Positions 45,754 to 56,051 of a DNA stretch of 64,000 nt are shown piece by piece. The notes beneath the pieces are model-generated. The model worked only from the letters and a program-made list of their open reading frames with translations. It searched no databases and was not told where the DNA came from. Positions within the stretch are counted from its first letter, which is position 1. Each line of letters starts with the position of its first letter. The stretch is taken from the NCBI GenBank assembly GCA_905234745.1, contig CAJOJD010000007.1, positions 50,361 through 114,360 of the forward strand. The letters run 5' to 3'. The position numbers were made by a program, and so were the translations under genes. The DNA comes from an uncultured Bacteroidaceae bacterium. GTDB lineage: Bacteria; Bacteroidota; Bacteroidia; Bacteroidales; Bacteroidaceae.

Positions 45754-46587
45754 ATGTTTGGATTCAGACCCGACGGTAAGAAGGTCAGGGACATAGATCC
45801 CATTCAGCGTATCATTCCGCATATAATGCGGCACCGTCATGACTCACAGAATTTTACCGGCATTGATCTGCCGTGCGAGCCGATGGACAGTTTCATAAAG
45901 GACGAATTGGCTCAGGGTAACGGTACTTATAACTACATGCATATCATCATAGCCGGTATTGTGCGTATAATTGCACGTTATCCCCGCCTTAACCGTTTCA
46001 TCATGAACGGACGCATTTACTCACGTAATGCCATCAATGTGTCATTCGTGGTAAAGAAAGGCATGACGGCCGATGCTGCCGAAACTACGGTAAAACTGGA
46101 TTTTACCGGACAGGAAACGATATCACAGGTACGCGACAAGGTCAATGCCGCAATTTCATCCAACAATAATCTGGAGGCAGAGAACGGTACCGATAAACTG
46201 GCCAGGCTGATTACCTTCACGCCCAACATGGTTATAGCCTTTCTTATATGGCTGATAAAGACCCTGGACAAGCATGGCATTCTGCCCATGTCCGTCATAA
46301 ATGTAAGTCCGTTCCATACATCGGCCTTTGTGACGAATCTCAAGTCCATAAAGGGACCTTCAATTTTCCATCATCTGTATGATTTCGGTAATACCGGTCT
46401 GTTCTTTGCTATGGGAAAGGAAGCGATGGTTCCGGTTGTGGAAGACGGCCAGGTGACCATTGGCAAACGTATGCCATTCCAGATAGTGACCGATGAACGT
46501 TTCTGTGACGGTTTCTATTTTGTAAGCGCGCTCAGACTGCTCAAGGAATTCTATACGAATCCGGCCATGCTGAAAGAGCCTTTATGA
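45754..46587 (+). CDS. 2-oxoacid dehydrogenase acyltransferase / CAT-fold-like protein
   Basis: 277 aa with TYNYMHIIIAGIVRIIARYPRLNRFI...NVSFVVKKG. Confidence 0.55.
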   Translation: MFGFRPDGKKVRDIDPIQRIIPHIMRHRHDSQNFTGIDLPCEPMDSFIKDELAQGNGTYNYMHIIIAGIVRIIARYPRLNRFIMNGRIYSRNAINVSFVVKKGMTADAAETTVKLDFTGQETISQVRDKVNAAISSNNNLEAENGTDKLARLITFTPNMVIAFLIWLIKTLDKHGILPMSVINVSPFHTSAFVTNLKSIKGPSIFHHLYDFGNTGLFFAMGKEAMVPVVEDGQVTIGKRMPFQIVTDERFCDGFYFVSALRLLKEFYTNPAMLKEPL

Positions 46588-46615
46588 CACAAAGGGGTCT
46601 GACCCTATTGTGTCA
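46585..46615. repeat. REP-like palindrome copy 1
   Basis: TGACACAAAGGGGTCTGACCCTATTGTGTCA. Confidence 0.8.
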
Positions 46616-47963
46616 TGCTGAGCATGATCACGATGATGATCAGCGGAGCGACCCAACGTACCATGAAATAGACGAAACTGAATATCCAGCGTGGGGTGCT
46701 TGATGTGTCGTGGCCGGTAAGTTCGTCCAGGAAATCGGCCTTTTTTATGTGCCAGCCGGCAAATAGCACCATGATGAGACTGCCCACGGTTATAAGTACA
46801 TCGGACGAAATCACATCAAAGAAATCAAATATGTTGTTGCCGAACAGTTTGATTCCGGCGAGTGTGCCTTGTGACAGGGAGCAGATGCAGCCAAGCACTA
46901 TTACCAGAATCATGCTGGTTACCACGGCGGCATTCCGGCTCTGTTTCCACTCCTCAATGAAATAGCGTACAATCACCTCAAGCATCGATATGGCCGATGT
47001 CACTGCTGCCAGCAGCAGCGACAGGAAGAACAATATGGCTATTATGCTTCCGCCCGGCATTGAGGCGAATACTCCCGGCAGGGTGATGAACACAAGTCCC
47101 GGACCTGCGTTCACGGCCGGAGCGGTGCCGTTCATGAAGGCAATGGCATATACCGCAGGGATTATGGCCAGACCTGCAATGATGGCAAACAGGGTATCAA
47201 TCAGACCGGTTGTTATGGCAGTCATTGCTACGTCCTCTTTCGTCTTGACGTATGAGCCGTAGGTAAGCAGGATGCCAATGCCGATGCTCAGTGACATGAA
47301 TGCCTGTCCCAATGCCGTAATGAGCACCTTGCCGTCAATCTTGCTGAAATCCGGTATGAGCAGATACTTGGTACCCTCCGATGCCCCCGGCAGTGTGAGT
47401 GAGCGGATTGCCACCAGTATGATTGTGACTGACAGCACAGTCATCATGGGCTTGGAGAATCTCTCGATACCGTTCTTTACGCCACCGAAATTGGCTGCAG
47501 CCGTTATGACCAGGAATATGATGGTATATACCAGCGGCTCCCATGTGGAACTGATGAACCCTCCGAAAGCACCTGAATAATCGGCGCCGGGATCAGAGAA
47601 ACTGAACGTGCACGCCTGAACCAGATACTTTACCGACCAGCCGCCCACCACTGTGTAGAAAGCCATAATTACGATGGGGGTGAGCAAAGTGATGAAACCA
47701 GCCCAGCGCCAGCGGGGAGCGCCCAGGTTGTCGTATACGCGGGTCACGTTGGTGCGGCATTTGCGCCCCAGCGTGATTTCTGTCATCAGTACGGGAATAC
47801 AGATGGTCAGAAGCAGGATCAGATAGACAAATATGAATGCTCCGCCGCCGTTCTGTGCGGCCAGGAACGGGAAACGCCACAGGTTACCCAAACCTACGGC
47901 CGAACCGGCCATTGCCAGGATCATCCCGACGTGGCTGTCAAATCTCTCCCTTTTCTTCTCCAT
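46605..47963 (-). CDS. Neurotransmitter:sodium symporter (NSS) family transporter
   Basis: HVGMILAMAGSAVGLGNLWRFPFLAAQNGGGAFIFVYL. Confidence 0.93.
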   Translation of the reverse strand: MEKKRERFDSHVGMILAMAGSAVGLGNLWRFPFLAAQNGGGAFIFVYLILLLTICIPVLMTEITLGRKCRTNVTRVYDNLGAPRWRWAGFITLLTPIVIMAFYTVVGGWSVKYLVQACTFSFSDPGADYSGAFGGFISSTWEPLVYTIIFLVITAAANFGGVKNGIERFSKPMMTVLSVTIILVAIRSLTLPGASEGTKYLLIPDFSKIDGKVLITALGQAFMSLSIGIGILLTYGSYVKTKEDVAMTAITTGLIDTLFAIIAGLAIIPAVYAIAFMNGTAPAVNAGPGLVFITLPGVFASMPGGSIIAILFFLSLLLAAVTSAISMLEVIVRYFIEEWKQSRNAAVVTSMILVIVLGCICSLSQGTLAGIKLFGNNIFDFFDVISSDVLITVGSLIMVLFAGWHIKKADFLDELTGHDTSSTPRWIFSFVYFMVRWVAPLIIIVIMLSMTQ

Positions 47964-47975
47964 CCGGGATGGTCG

Positions 47976-49349
47976 TTATGCTTTGATGTTGGGCTCCTCC
48001 AGTCCGTAACCCTCCTTCTTGTCAACTGCCTTGAGGCGCATTGCAAGCAGCAGTGCCACAATACCGAACAGGGCGAAAATGATCATGGGAAGAGTGTAGT
48101 TGTACTGTGTAACCTCAGCTCCGTTTACCAGACGTGTACCTGCTTTGCAGTACTTGTCAAGGATGCCGCCGATGAGCAGCGGAACGAATCCAAGGCCGAT
48201 GTTCTGAACCCAGAAAATCAGGGCGTAGGCAGAACCTACCAGTTTCTGCGGGATGATCTTGGGAACGCTGGGCCACATGGCTGACGGAACGAGTGAGAAT
48301 GCCACACCCAGGATAATCATGATGAAGGCTGCGAACCACCAGTAGTTGAGCAGAGGCAGTGCAAACAGCACGTGTACCAGAATGAGCAGCAGTGAACCTA
48401 TGATCATGATGGTTGCACCCTTGCCTTTCTTATCGTAGATACCGCCGAAGAGCGGGGTCATGATAAGGTTGCCGAAAGGAATCAGACTGGGTATGATACC
48501 TGCCAGTGTGGTGCTTACGCCGTATTTGTTCTCCATAAGTGAGGCGGCGTATTTCATGAACGGGAATACTGCCGAGTAGAACATGAGGCAAAGCAGTGCA
48601 ATGAGCCAGAACCCGCGGTTGGTGATGATAAGCTTCAGGTCTTTTACCTTAAATACGTCATCGGGCTCGGTCTGTGCCTGTGCAACCTCGGCGTCAAACT
48701 TCTTGTCCATGCGGCAGAATACCAGATATGCCAGGAAGCCTATGCACAGCAGGATTGCAGAGAACAGCAACGGGGCTGAAAGAGAGAAGTGCTTAACGAT
48801 CATGGGGCTGAATACCAGAGCGGCGGCAGTACCCAGACGGGCAACGGCTACCTGTACACCCATTGCAAGGGCAAGTTCCTTACCTGCAAACCATTTTGTT
48901 ATTACCTTGGAAACGGTGATACCGCAGTTCTCGGTACCAACGGCGAATATTGCATAACCAAGGCAGGCTACGAACACCTGTGTGCGCATACCGAAAACGG
49001 TTCCGGCCTCGGCACCGGGAGATATGTAATTGACTGCGTAATATTTGATGAGAGCACCGGCAAACATCAGTATGCAGGTTACGATACCCGTAAACCTGAC
49101 ACCCATCTTGTCCAGTATGATGCCGCCGAATATGAGCATGAACAGGAATACGTTGAACCAGCAGTAGGCCCAGTTGAACTGTCCGAACTCAAGGCTGGTC
49201 CAGCCCATCTGCTCCTCGAGCATGGTCATGAGGGGTGAAAGGGCATCGGTAAGGAAGTAGCCCCACATCATGGTAAATGAAACTATAATAAGGGCTGCCC
49301 AACGTGCTCCCTTGCTCTCACTGATTTTCTTGGTTACGGTCTGTGACAT
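47976..49349 (-). CDS. MFS transporter, OFA (oxalate/formate antiporter)-like
   Basis: 12-TM pattern; WGYFLTDALSPLMTMLEEQMGW, GTENCGITVSKVITKWF. Confidence 0.8.
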   Translation of the reverse strand: MSQTVTKKISESKGARWAALIIVSFTMMWGYFLTDALSPLMTMLEEQMGWTSLEFGQFNWAYCWFNVFLFMLIFGGIILDKMGVRFTGIVTCILMFAGALIKYYAVNYISPGAEAGTVFGMRTQVFVACLGYAIFAVGTENCGITVSKVITKWFAGKELALAMGVQVAVARLGTAAALVFSPMIVKHFSLSAPLLFSAILLCIGFLAYLVFCRMDKKFDAEVAQAQTEPDDVFKVKDLKLIITNRGFWLIALLCLMFYSAVFPFMKYAASLMENKYGVSTTLAGIIPSLIPFGNLIMTPLFGGIYDKKGKGATIMIIGSLLLILVHVLFALPLLNYWWFAAFIMIILGVAFSLVPSAMWPSVPKIIPQKLVGSAYALIFWVQNIGLGFVPLLIGGILDKYCKAGTRLVNGAEVTQYNYTLPMIIFALFGIVALLLAMRLKAVDKKEGYGLEEPNIKA

Positions 49350-49485
49350 ATTTTTATTATATTTATGACTGTTTTGAGATGCAAAATTATGAATTTCTTA
49401 CTAATTTTGCAGCGCTGCTGAGAAGCAGATTGAGTGATACCCAAAAATAATTTGAAAGAGGATTAATTAGAAGTTTGTATTTAAA

Positions 49486-50832
49486 GTGAATTTAGACGTA
49501 CTAACCGCCGTGTCACCGATAGATGGACGTTACCACGGCAAAACACAGGAACTTGCATCGTACTTTTCCGAGTTTGCCCTTATAAAGTACAGAGTAAGGG
49601 TTGAGATCGAGTACTTTACTGCACTTTGTGAATTCCGGCTCCCGCAGCTGGCAGGTGTTTCACGCGCATCCCTGGACGGACTCCGCCAGATCTGGCAGAA
49701 CTTCAATGAGGAGGACGCCGCTCACATCAAGGAAATAGAGAAAGTTACCAACCATGACGTAAAGGCCGTCGAATACTTCCTCAAGGAGAAGTTTGACCTC
49801 GTGCCTGAGTTGGTTCCATATAAGGAGTTCATACATTTCGGACTTACATCACAGGATATAAACAACACTTCAGTACCCCTGTCAATCAAGGAGGCTCTGG
49901 AGAACGTGTATTACCCCGCAATCCAGTCACTCATTGACAAACTGGAGGAGTATGCACAGCGTTGGAAGGATGTTCCCATGCTGGCCCGTACCCACGGACA
50001 GCCCGCTTCACCCACACGTCTGGGCAAGGAGATCGAGGTATTCGCCTACCGTATGCGCGAGCAGCTCAAGCAGCTCAAGGCAGTTCCCCTGTCAGCAAAG
50101 TTCGGCGGTGCCACCGGTAACTTCAACGCTCATCATGTAGCTTATCCCGACATTGACTGGAAGGCATTCGGCGCGGGGTTCCTGGCCGATAAGCTCGGAC
50201 TGGTCCGTGAGGAATATACCACACAGATCTCCAACTATGACAATCTGGCTGCCCTGTTCGATGCAATGAAGCGTATGAACACCATCCAGATAGATATGAA
50301 CCGCGACTTCTGGCAGTACATATCTATGGAGTACTTCAAGCAGCAGATCAAGGCCGGTGAGGTTGGCTCAAGCGCAATGCCTCACAAGGTCAATCCCATA
50401 GACTTTGAGAATGCCGAGGGAAACCTGGGTATGGCAAACGCCATTCTGGAGCATCTGGCACGCAAGTTGCCGGTATCACGTTTGCAGCGTGACCTGACAG
50501 ACTCTACCGTTATCCGTAACGTGGGTGTTCCTTTCGGCCATCAGATGATTGCAATAGCAAGTTCACTCAAGGGACTTGGCAAACTGCTCATTAACGAGCA
50601 TAAGATTGCTGCCGATCTGGACGGATGCTGGAGCGTAGTTGCCGAGGCCATCCAGACAATCCTGCGCCGTGAGGGCTATCCTCATCCTTATGAGGCACTC
50701 AAGGCCCTGACCCGTACCAACAGTCAGGTGACTCAGCAGTCCATTAGCGAATTTATTGACGGACTTAACGTTAACGATAATATTAAAAATGAACTTAAAG
50801 CCATAACGCCTGGCAACTATTTCGGCGTGTGA
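49486..50832 (+). CDS. purB: Adenylosuccinate lyase (GTG start)
   Basis: LTAVSPIDGRYHGKTQELA...GEVGSSAMPHKVNPIDFENAEGN. Confidence 0.95.
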   Translation: MNLDVLTAVSPIDGRYHGKTQELASYFSEFALIKYRVRVEIEYFTALCEFRLPQLAGVSRASLDGLRQIWQNFNEEDAAHIKEIEKVTNHDVKAVEYFLKEKFDLVPELVPYKEFIHFGLTSQDINNTSVPLSIKEALENVYYPAIQSLIDKLEEYAQRWKDVPMLARTHGQPASPTRLGKEIEVFAYRMREQLKQLKAVPLSAKFGGATGNFNAHHVAYPDIDWKAFGAGFLADKLGLVREEYTTQISNYDNLAALFDAMKRMNTIQIDMNRDFWQYISMEYFKQQIKAGEVGSSAMPHKVNPIDFENAEGNLGMANAILEHLARKLPVSRLQRDLTDSTVIRNVGVPFGHQMIAIASSLKGLGKLLINEHKIAADLDGCWSVVAEAIQTILRREGYPHPYEALKALTRTNSQVTQQSISEFIDGLNVNDNIKNELKAITPGNYFGV

Positions 50833-50899
50833 TAATTATTTCAGAAATCTAAATCATTGACGAAGCCGTGATGGCTTCACCCTAACAACAATTACAATT

Positions 50900-52264
50900 A
50901 TGATGGAAACAGAAAATGGAAACAGATTCTACGACGAGAGCGGGAATCAGGAAGAACAGGAGAACAGCTTCAACAGATTTAACGGTAATTCGGATGACAA
51001 CAACCAGAATGCTAACCGTCGCGAAGGTCGCCCCCGTTTTGTGAGGGTTGAGTACAACAACAATCGTCCCCAATATTCAAGAGTTGAGCGTCCTCAGCGC
51101 CAGGATGGTGAACAGGGCTACAATCAGGATCGTCCCCGCCAGCAGTATGGTCAGCGTCAGCAGTATGGCGGCTACCAGAACCGTGGTTACAACAATAATC
51201 GTCCGCAGTACGGACAGCAGCGTTACGGACAGAACCGTCCGTATAACAATAACGGCGAGGAGGGCCAGCCCCGTTTCTACAGGGAGCGCGTCCAGGGCCA
51301 GAACGGTGAGGTAAATGACGGCGGCGGTTACCAGCGTCAGGGCGGCTATCAGCGCCAGGGTGGCTACGGCCAGCGTCAGGGCGGATATCAGCAGCGTCAG
51401 GGCGGTTATGGCCAGCGCCAGGGTGGTTACGGTCAGCGCCAGGGTGGTTACGGCCAGCAGGGAGGTTTTCGCAAGCCCATGCAGAAGCGTCAGGACAACC
51501 GCAAGCGCATAGAGTATCAGGATGTCATTCACGATCCCGAGGAGGAGATACGTTTGAACAAGTACCTGGCAAATGCCGGTGTATGCTCACGTCGTGAGGC
51601 CGATGAATTCATCCAGGCTGGTGTAGTTAAGGTTAACGGCCAGACCGTTACCGAGCTGGGTACCAAGGTACATCGCGGAGACAACGTGCTGTTCCACGAC
51701 CAGCTGGTAAGCATAGAGCGCAAGATCTACATTCTGCTCAACAAGCCAAAGGATTGCGTTACCACAGTTGATGATCCCCAGGAGCGCAAGACAGTTATGG
51801 ATTATATCAAGGGTGCCTGCAAGGAGCGTGTATATCCCGTAGGCCGTCTTGACCGCAATACGACAGGTGTTCTGCTTCTTACCAATGACGGTGAGATGGC
51901 AAGCCGCCTGACACACCCCAAGTTCCTCAAGAAGAAGATCTATCATGCACGTCTGGACCGCGCTGTCAGCGCCGAGGATCTGCAGAAGCTTCTTGACGGT
52001 GTCAACATCGGCGAGGAAGAGGGCGATATCGTACGTGCCGATGAGGTAAGCTACGTAAACGATGACAAGACCCAGGTAGGTATTGAGATCCACTCAGGCC
52101 GCAACCGCGTGGTTCGTCGTATGTTCGATGCTCTGGGTTACCGCGTAACCAAGCTTGACCGCGTTCAGTTTGCCGGTCTTACCAAGAAGCGTCTGCGTCG
52201 CGGCGATTGGCGTTTCCTCACCGAGAAGGAGGTCAACATGCTCCGTATGGGTGCTTACGAATAA
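50900..52264 (+). CDS. RluB/RsuA-family pseudouridine synthase with disordered N/Q/G/R/Y-rich N-terminus
   Basis: IRLNKYLANAGVCSRREADEFI (S4), VGRLDRNTTGVLLLTNDGEMASRLTHP catalytic motif. Confidence 0.92.
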   Translation: MMETENGNRFYDESGNQEEQENSFNRFNGNSDDNNQNANRREGRPRFVRVEYNNNRPQYSRVERPQRQDGEQGYNQDRPRQQYGQRQQYGGYQNRGYNNNRPQYGQQRYGQNRPYNNNGEEGQPRFYRERVQGQNGEVNDGGGYQRQGGYQRQGGYGQRQGGYQQRQGGYGQRQGGYGQRQGGYGQQGGFRKPMQKRQDNRKRIEYQDVIHDPEEEIRLNKYLANAGVCSRREADEFIQAGVVKVNGQTVTELGTKVHRGDNVLFHDQLVSIERKIYILLNKPKDCVTTVDDPQERKTVMDYIKGACKERVYPVGRLDRNTTGVLLLTNDGEMASRLTHPKFLKKKIYHARLDRAVSAEDLQKLLDGVNIGEEEGDIVRADEVSYVNDDKTQVGIEIHSGRNRVVRRMFDALGYRVTKLDRVQFAGLTKKRLRRGDWRFLTEKEVNMLRMGAYE

Positions 52265-52289
52265 TTAATCACGAATTAAATCTGAAACA

Positions 52290-53735
52290 ATGGATACAAA
52301 GAGAACAAGGATTGTCGACCTCCTTAAGCGTACCGATTTCGGTCAGGAGGTGCTCGTCAAGGGTTGGGTGAGAACAAAGCGTGGAAGCAAGAGCGTAAAC
52401 TTCATTGCCCTCAATGACGGCTCGACAATCAAGAATGTTCAGATTGTGGCTGACCTTGAAAAGTTCAGCGACGAGCTGATGAAGCAAATCACCACCGGTG
52501 CCTGCCTGAGCGTAAAGGGTACCATGGTCGAGAGCATCGGCTCCGGTCAGGCCGTCGAGGTCCAGGCCAAGGAGATTGAGGTCCTGGGTCTGTGCGGTGA
52601 TGACTATCCCATGCAGAAAAAGGGTCAGACATTCGAGTACATGCGTCAGCACGCTCATATGCGTCTGCGCACCAACACTTTCGGTGCCGTGATGCGTATC
52701 CGTCACAACATGGCCATGGCCATCCATACCTACTTCCACGAGCATGGATTCTTCTATTTCCATACTCCGCTTATCACTGCAAGTGACTGCGAGGGTGCAG
52801 GTAACATGTTCCAGGTAACCACCAAGAACCTCTACGACCTCAAGAAGGATGACCAGGGCAAGATTATTTACGATGATGATTTCTTTGGTCAGCAGACTTC
52901 ACTTACCGTAAGCGGTCAGCTGGAGGGTGAGCTTGGTGCAACCGCTCTTGGAGCCATCTATACTTTCGGTCCTACCTTCCGTGCCGAGAACTCCAATACT
53001 CCGCGCCACCTTGCCGAGTTCTGGATGATTGAGCCCGAGATTGCTTTCCTGGATCAGGAGGAGCTGATGGACCTTGAGGAGGATTTTATCAAGTACTGCG
53101 TACGCTGGGCACTTGACCACTGCCAGGATGACCTGGAGTTCCTGAACAACATGATTGACAAGACTCTGCTGGAGCGTCTGCAGAGCGTACTCAAAGAGAG
53201 CTTTGTACGTCTTACATATACTGAGGGTATCAATATCCTTCAGGATGCAATCAAGAATGGCAGGAAGTTTGAGTTCCCCTGCAACTGGGGCGATGACCTG
53301 GCCAGTGAGCACGAGCGCTACCTGGTTGAGGAGCACTTCCGCAAGCCCGTTATCATGACTGACTATCCTACAGCCATCAAGTCATTCTACATGAAGCAGA
53401 ATGAAGCTACTCCTGATGGCGGTTCAATAGGTTATCATGGCGTTAAGGCACCCGCATCAACCATGCAGGGTACCGATGTCCTCTTCCCGCAGATTGGTGA
53501 GATCATCGGCGGTTCAGTACGTGAGGCAGACTATGACAGACTGATGGGTGAGATCAACCGCCGTAAGATGGATATGACACATCTGTGGTGGTATCTTGAT
53601 ACCCGCCGCTGGGGTTCATGCCCGCACGCCGGTTTCGGCCTTGGCTTTGAGCGTCTGATACTCTTCGTAACAGGAATGCAGAATATCAGGGATGTAATAC
53701 CCTTTCCTAGAACTCCACGTTCCGCGGAGTTCTAA
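52290..53735 (+). CDS. asnS: Asparaginyl-tRNA synthetase
   Basis: [23 protein letters not shown]...[25 protein letters not shown]. Confidence 0.95.
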   Translation: MDTKRTRIVDLLKRTDFGQEVLVKGWVRTKRGSKSVNFIALNDGSTIKNVQIVADLEKFSDELMKQITTGACLSVKGTMVESIGSGQAVEVQAKEIEVLGLCGDDYPMQKKGQTFEYMRQHAHMRLRTNTFGAVMRIRHNMAMAIHTYFHEHGFFYFHTPLITASDCEGAGNMFQVTTKNLYDLKKDDQGKIIYDDDFFGQQTSLTVSGQLEGELGATALGAIYTFGPTFRAENSNTPRHLAEFWMIEPEIAFLDQEELMDLEEDFIKYCVRWALDHCQDDLEFLNNMIDKTLLERLQSVLKESFVRLTYTEGINILQDAIKNGRKFEFPCNWGDDLASEHERYLVEEHFRKPVIMTDYPTAIKSFYMKQNEATPDGGSIGYHGVKAPASTMQGTDVLFPQIGEIIGGSVREADYDRLMGEINRRKMDMTHLWWYLDTRRWGSCPHAGFGLGFERLILFVTGMQNIRDVIPFPRTPRSAEF

Positions 53736-53812
53736 AAAACGGTATTACAGGGCCTTGTCTATACCCCCTAAATCCCCGGAGGGGACTTGGTCGCTTCGCT
53801 CCGATTTATTTA

Positions 53813-53850
53813 AAAACGCTCTGACCACATGGTTGGAGCGTTCTTTTTTT
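53813..53850 (+). terminator. Rho-independent terminator after asnS
   Basis: AACGCTCtgaccacatggttgGAGCGTTCTTTTTTT. Confidence 0.8.
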
Positions 53851-53860
53851 GCCACCTTCG

Positions 53861-54080
53861 ACCTTAGGGAACTTTAGCTCGCGTAAACCCATTTTGCTCC
53901 CTAAGGTGAGGGGGGAGCCCCTGATTTTGCATATTTCCTGCTCACCTTAGGGAAGAAATCGCTTCCACCTGCGTTCTAACTCCCTAAGGTGAGGGGGTAG
54001 CCCGCGGGAAAGCGTATTTAGCGGTGACGTTAGGGATGAAAATGGCTCTACGTGCGATATGGCTCCCTAAGGTCGGGGAA
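53861..54080. repeat. Three palindrome-bounded repeat units (CTTAGGGA ... TCCCTAAGG)
   Basis: Units at about 53861-53915, 53942-53998 and 54025-54079. Confidence 0.85.
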
Positions 54081-54088
54081 GCGGTGTG

Positions 54089-55021
54089 TTAGCGGGAGGT
54101 GAGGCGGAAATAGAGGCGGAGGGACCAGACCAGGAGAGTGACCATTGCCCAGCGGAACAGGAGCATCCAGTACCACTGGCCTCCCATGGCTGCAAAGAGC
54201 ATCAGGTCCTCAAGATTGCTGTGCGATATGCCAATGTGGGTGTTGAGTTCCATGATGCTGCGGTCCGAAATCTTGCCGCGCTCCATCTCATCCATGATTG
54301 CGGCCGATCCGTAAGACAATCCTACCACGTTTGCCACGATCCAAAGGAATGATGTTTCCTTGGGAAGGCCGAAAAGAGTGAGCAGCGGACTGAAGAACTT
54401 TGATATGTATGTCATGATGCCATACTCATAGAACACGCGCTGAATGATGTTGAGCAGCGTGATGAGTACGGTCATCCATAGGGCGAGTTTGAGCAGTCCC
54501 TTGAACCAGACCACGAACATGGGCCAGAACTCCTCCTTTATATTAAAGAAGGGTATGTCTGAAAGATTGACTGCGGTTGAGTCAAATACAGGCTTGCCAG
54601 GCAGCAGTTGGTTCATGATGATACCCAATGCGATGGAGCCCAGCGTACGCAGTATAACTGTATACGTGATGTTAGTACCGGTCTTTTTCTGTACCGCACA
54701 CTCTACGACCATAGCATGCGCAGCCAGCGTCATTGTACCCAGAATGGTGATTTGGCGGACAGTAAGGTCCAGGGTGGATACTACGGCAATGCACGAATAG
54801 ACGTTGATGAAGTAACCGCTGACGTACGCCAGTGAAGCGTCACCGGGCAGTCCGAATATCTGGAATACGGGACTTACTGCGGCGGCAATCCAAGTCAGTA
54901 TGCCGGTATATTTGAGCAGCAGCATTACGAAAGATACGATGGCGGTAATCTTGAATATCCACCAAATCGTCTTCATTGCCCTTGGTACAGCCTGTTTTAC
55001 AACCTTTTTGAACCTTTCCAT
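54089..55021 (-). CDS. Nucleoside-recognition/Gate-domain membrane protein (spore-maturation-protein-like)
   Basis: Two similar membrane halves; SYGSAAIMDEMERGKISDRSIMELNTHIGISHSNLEDL. Confidence 0.65.
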   Translation of the reverse strand: MERFKKVVKQAVPRAMKTIWWIFKITAIVSFVMLLLKYTGILTWIAAAVSPVFQIFGLPGDASLAYVSGYFINVYSCIAVVSTLDLTVRQITILGTMTLAAHAMVVECAVQKKTGTNITYTVILRTLGSIALGIIMNQLLPGKPVFDSTAVNLSDIPFFNIKEEFWPMFVVWFKGLLKLALWMTVLITLLNIIQRVFYEYGIMTYISKFFSPLLTLFGLPKETSFLWIVANVVGLSYGSAAIMDEMERGKISDRSIMELNTHIGISHSNLEDLMLFAAMGGQWYWMLLFRWAMVTLLVWSLRLYFRLTSR

Positions 55022-55131
55022 TAGTGCCTTGTCCTAAAACGGCTGCAAAGATAATCTTTTATTCGCGCAGTAACCCAACGGATTCTTTTCAAAGATTTTT
55101 ATCTTTGCAGTTACTACAAAACAATTGCTAT

Positions 55132-56031
55132 ATGAGAACTTATAAGTTTCTGGCAGCTTTGATGGCTGTCGTGATATCAGGTGCTGCAAGTGCGCAGACA
55201 GTACAGGGCTCAGTTGATGATGGCTTTACCATCAAAGCCGGTAATGTGACAATGACCGTCAGTGCCAAGGAGGGCGGTAAAATCATGTCATATAAGTATG
55301 ATGACAAGGAGATGCTTTCCCAGTTAAGGATGGCCAACCAGTATGGCAGTACGTTCTGGACCAGCCCCCAGAAGGAGTGGAACTGGCCGCCCGTAACGGA
55401 GTTTGACAGAGGCGCCTATACCGATGAGACCGATGCTTCCAAGAGTTCAAAGTCACTGCTGCTGACCAGCCAGGTTGCACGCAAACTGCCGTTCCAGATT
55501 CAGAAACAATATACTCCTGACCCAAAAGGAAAGTACATCAGGGTGTCATATACCATAGTAAATAAAGGTGATGCTGAACGCCAGGTGGCTCCATGGGAGA
55601 TCTCACGTGTCGTGGCCGATGAAAGCGGACTGATATTCTTTGACGCTCCCGTTGAGGGTATTACCCCCGCCGGACTGATTCCGTTCAAGGGTGAGGCAGG
55701 TGCATCATGGTATTCGTTCGAGCAGGCAAACCAGAACCGTAAGATAAACGCTGACGGTAAAGGTTGGCTGGCCTATGCCGCCGACGGTCTGCTGATGATC
55801 AAGAAGTTTGATGACATTACACCGTCACAGCCGGCTCCCGATGAGGCCGAGATTCAGGTCTATGTGAATCAGGGCAAGACCTACATTGAGCTGGAGAGTC
55901 AGGGCGAGTACAGGAAACTCGCTCCGGGCGAGAGCCTTACATGGACAGTTGACTGGTATCTGATTCCTCTCAAGGATGAGCCGGTTCCTTCAAAGAAACT
56001 GCTTGATCTTGTCCGCAAGACTATCAAATAA
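55132..56031 (+). CDS. Secreted DUF4380-like protein
   Basis: Signal peptide MRTYKFLAALMAVVISGAASA; TFWTSPQKEWNWPP; promoter-like TATCTTTG upstream. Confidence 0.65.
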   Translation: MRTYKFLAALMAVVISGAASAQTVQGSVDDGFTIKAGNVTMTVSAKEGGKIMSYKYDDKEMLSQLRMANQYGSTFWTSPQKEWNWPPVTEFDRGAYTDETDASKSSKSLLLTSQVARKLPFQIQKQYTPDPKGKYIRVSYTIVNKGDAERQVAPWEISRVVADESGLIFFDAPVEGITPAGLIPFKGEAGASWYSFEQANQNRKINADGKGWLAYAADGLLMIKKFDDITPSQPAPDEAEIQVYVNQGKTYIELESQGEYRKLAPGESLTWTVDWYLIPLKDEPVPSKKLLDLVRKTIK

Positions 56032-56051
56032 CAACTGATTTATCCTGTTTG

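Noticed and set aside
51077-51532. 151-aa minus ORF (LALAITALTLLISALTLAVATLALIAAL)
   Set aside because: Antisense of the RQGGY repeat; hydrophobicity is an artefact of repeat translation.
53740-53812. ccccctaaatccccggaggggactt segment as a mobile element end
   Set aside because: Short GC-rich intergenic sequence with no partner end or transposase in the window; insufficient support.
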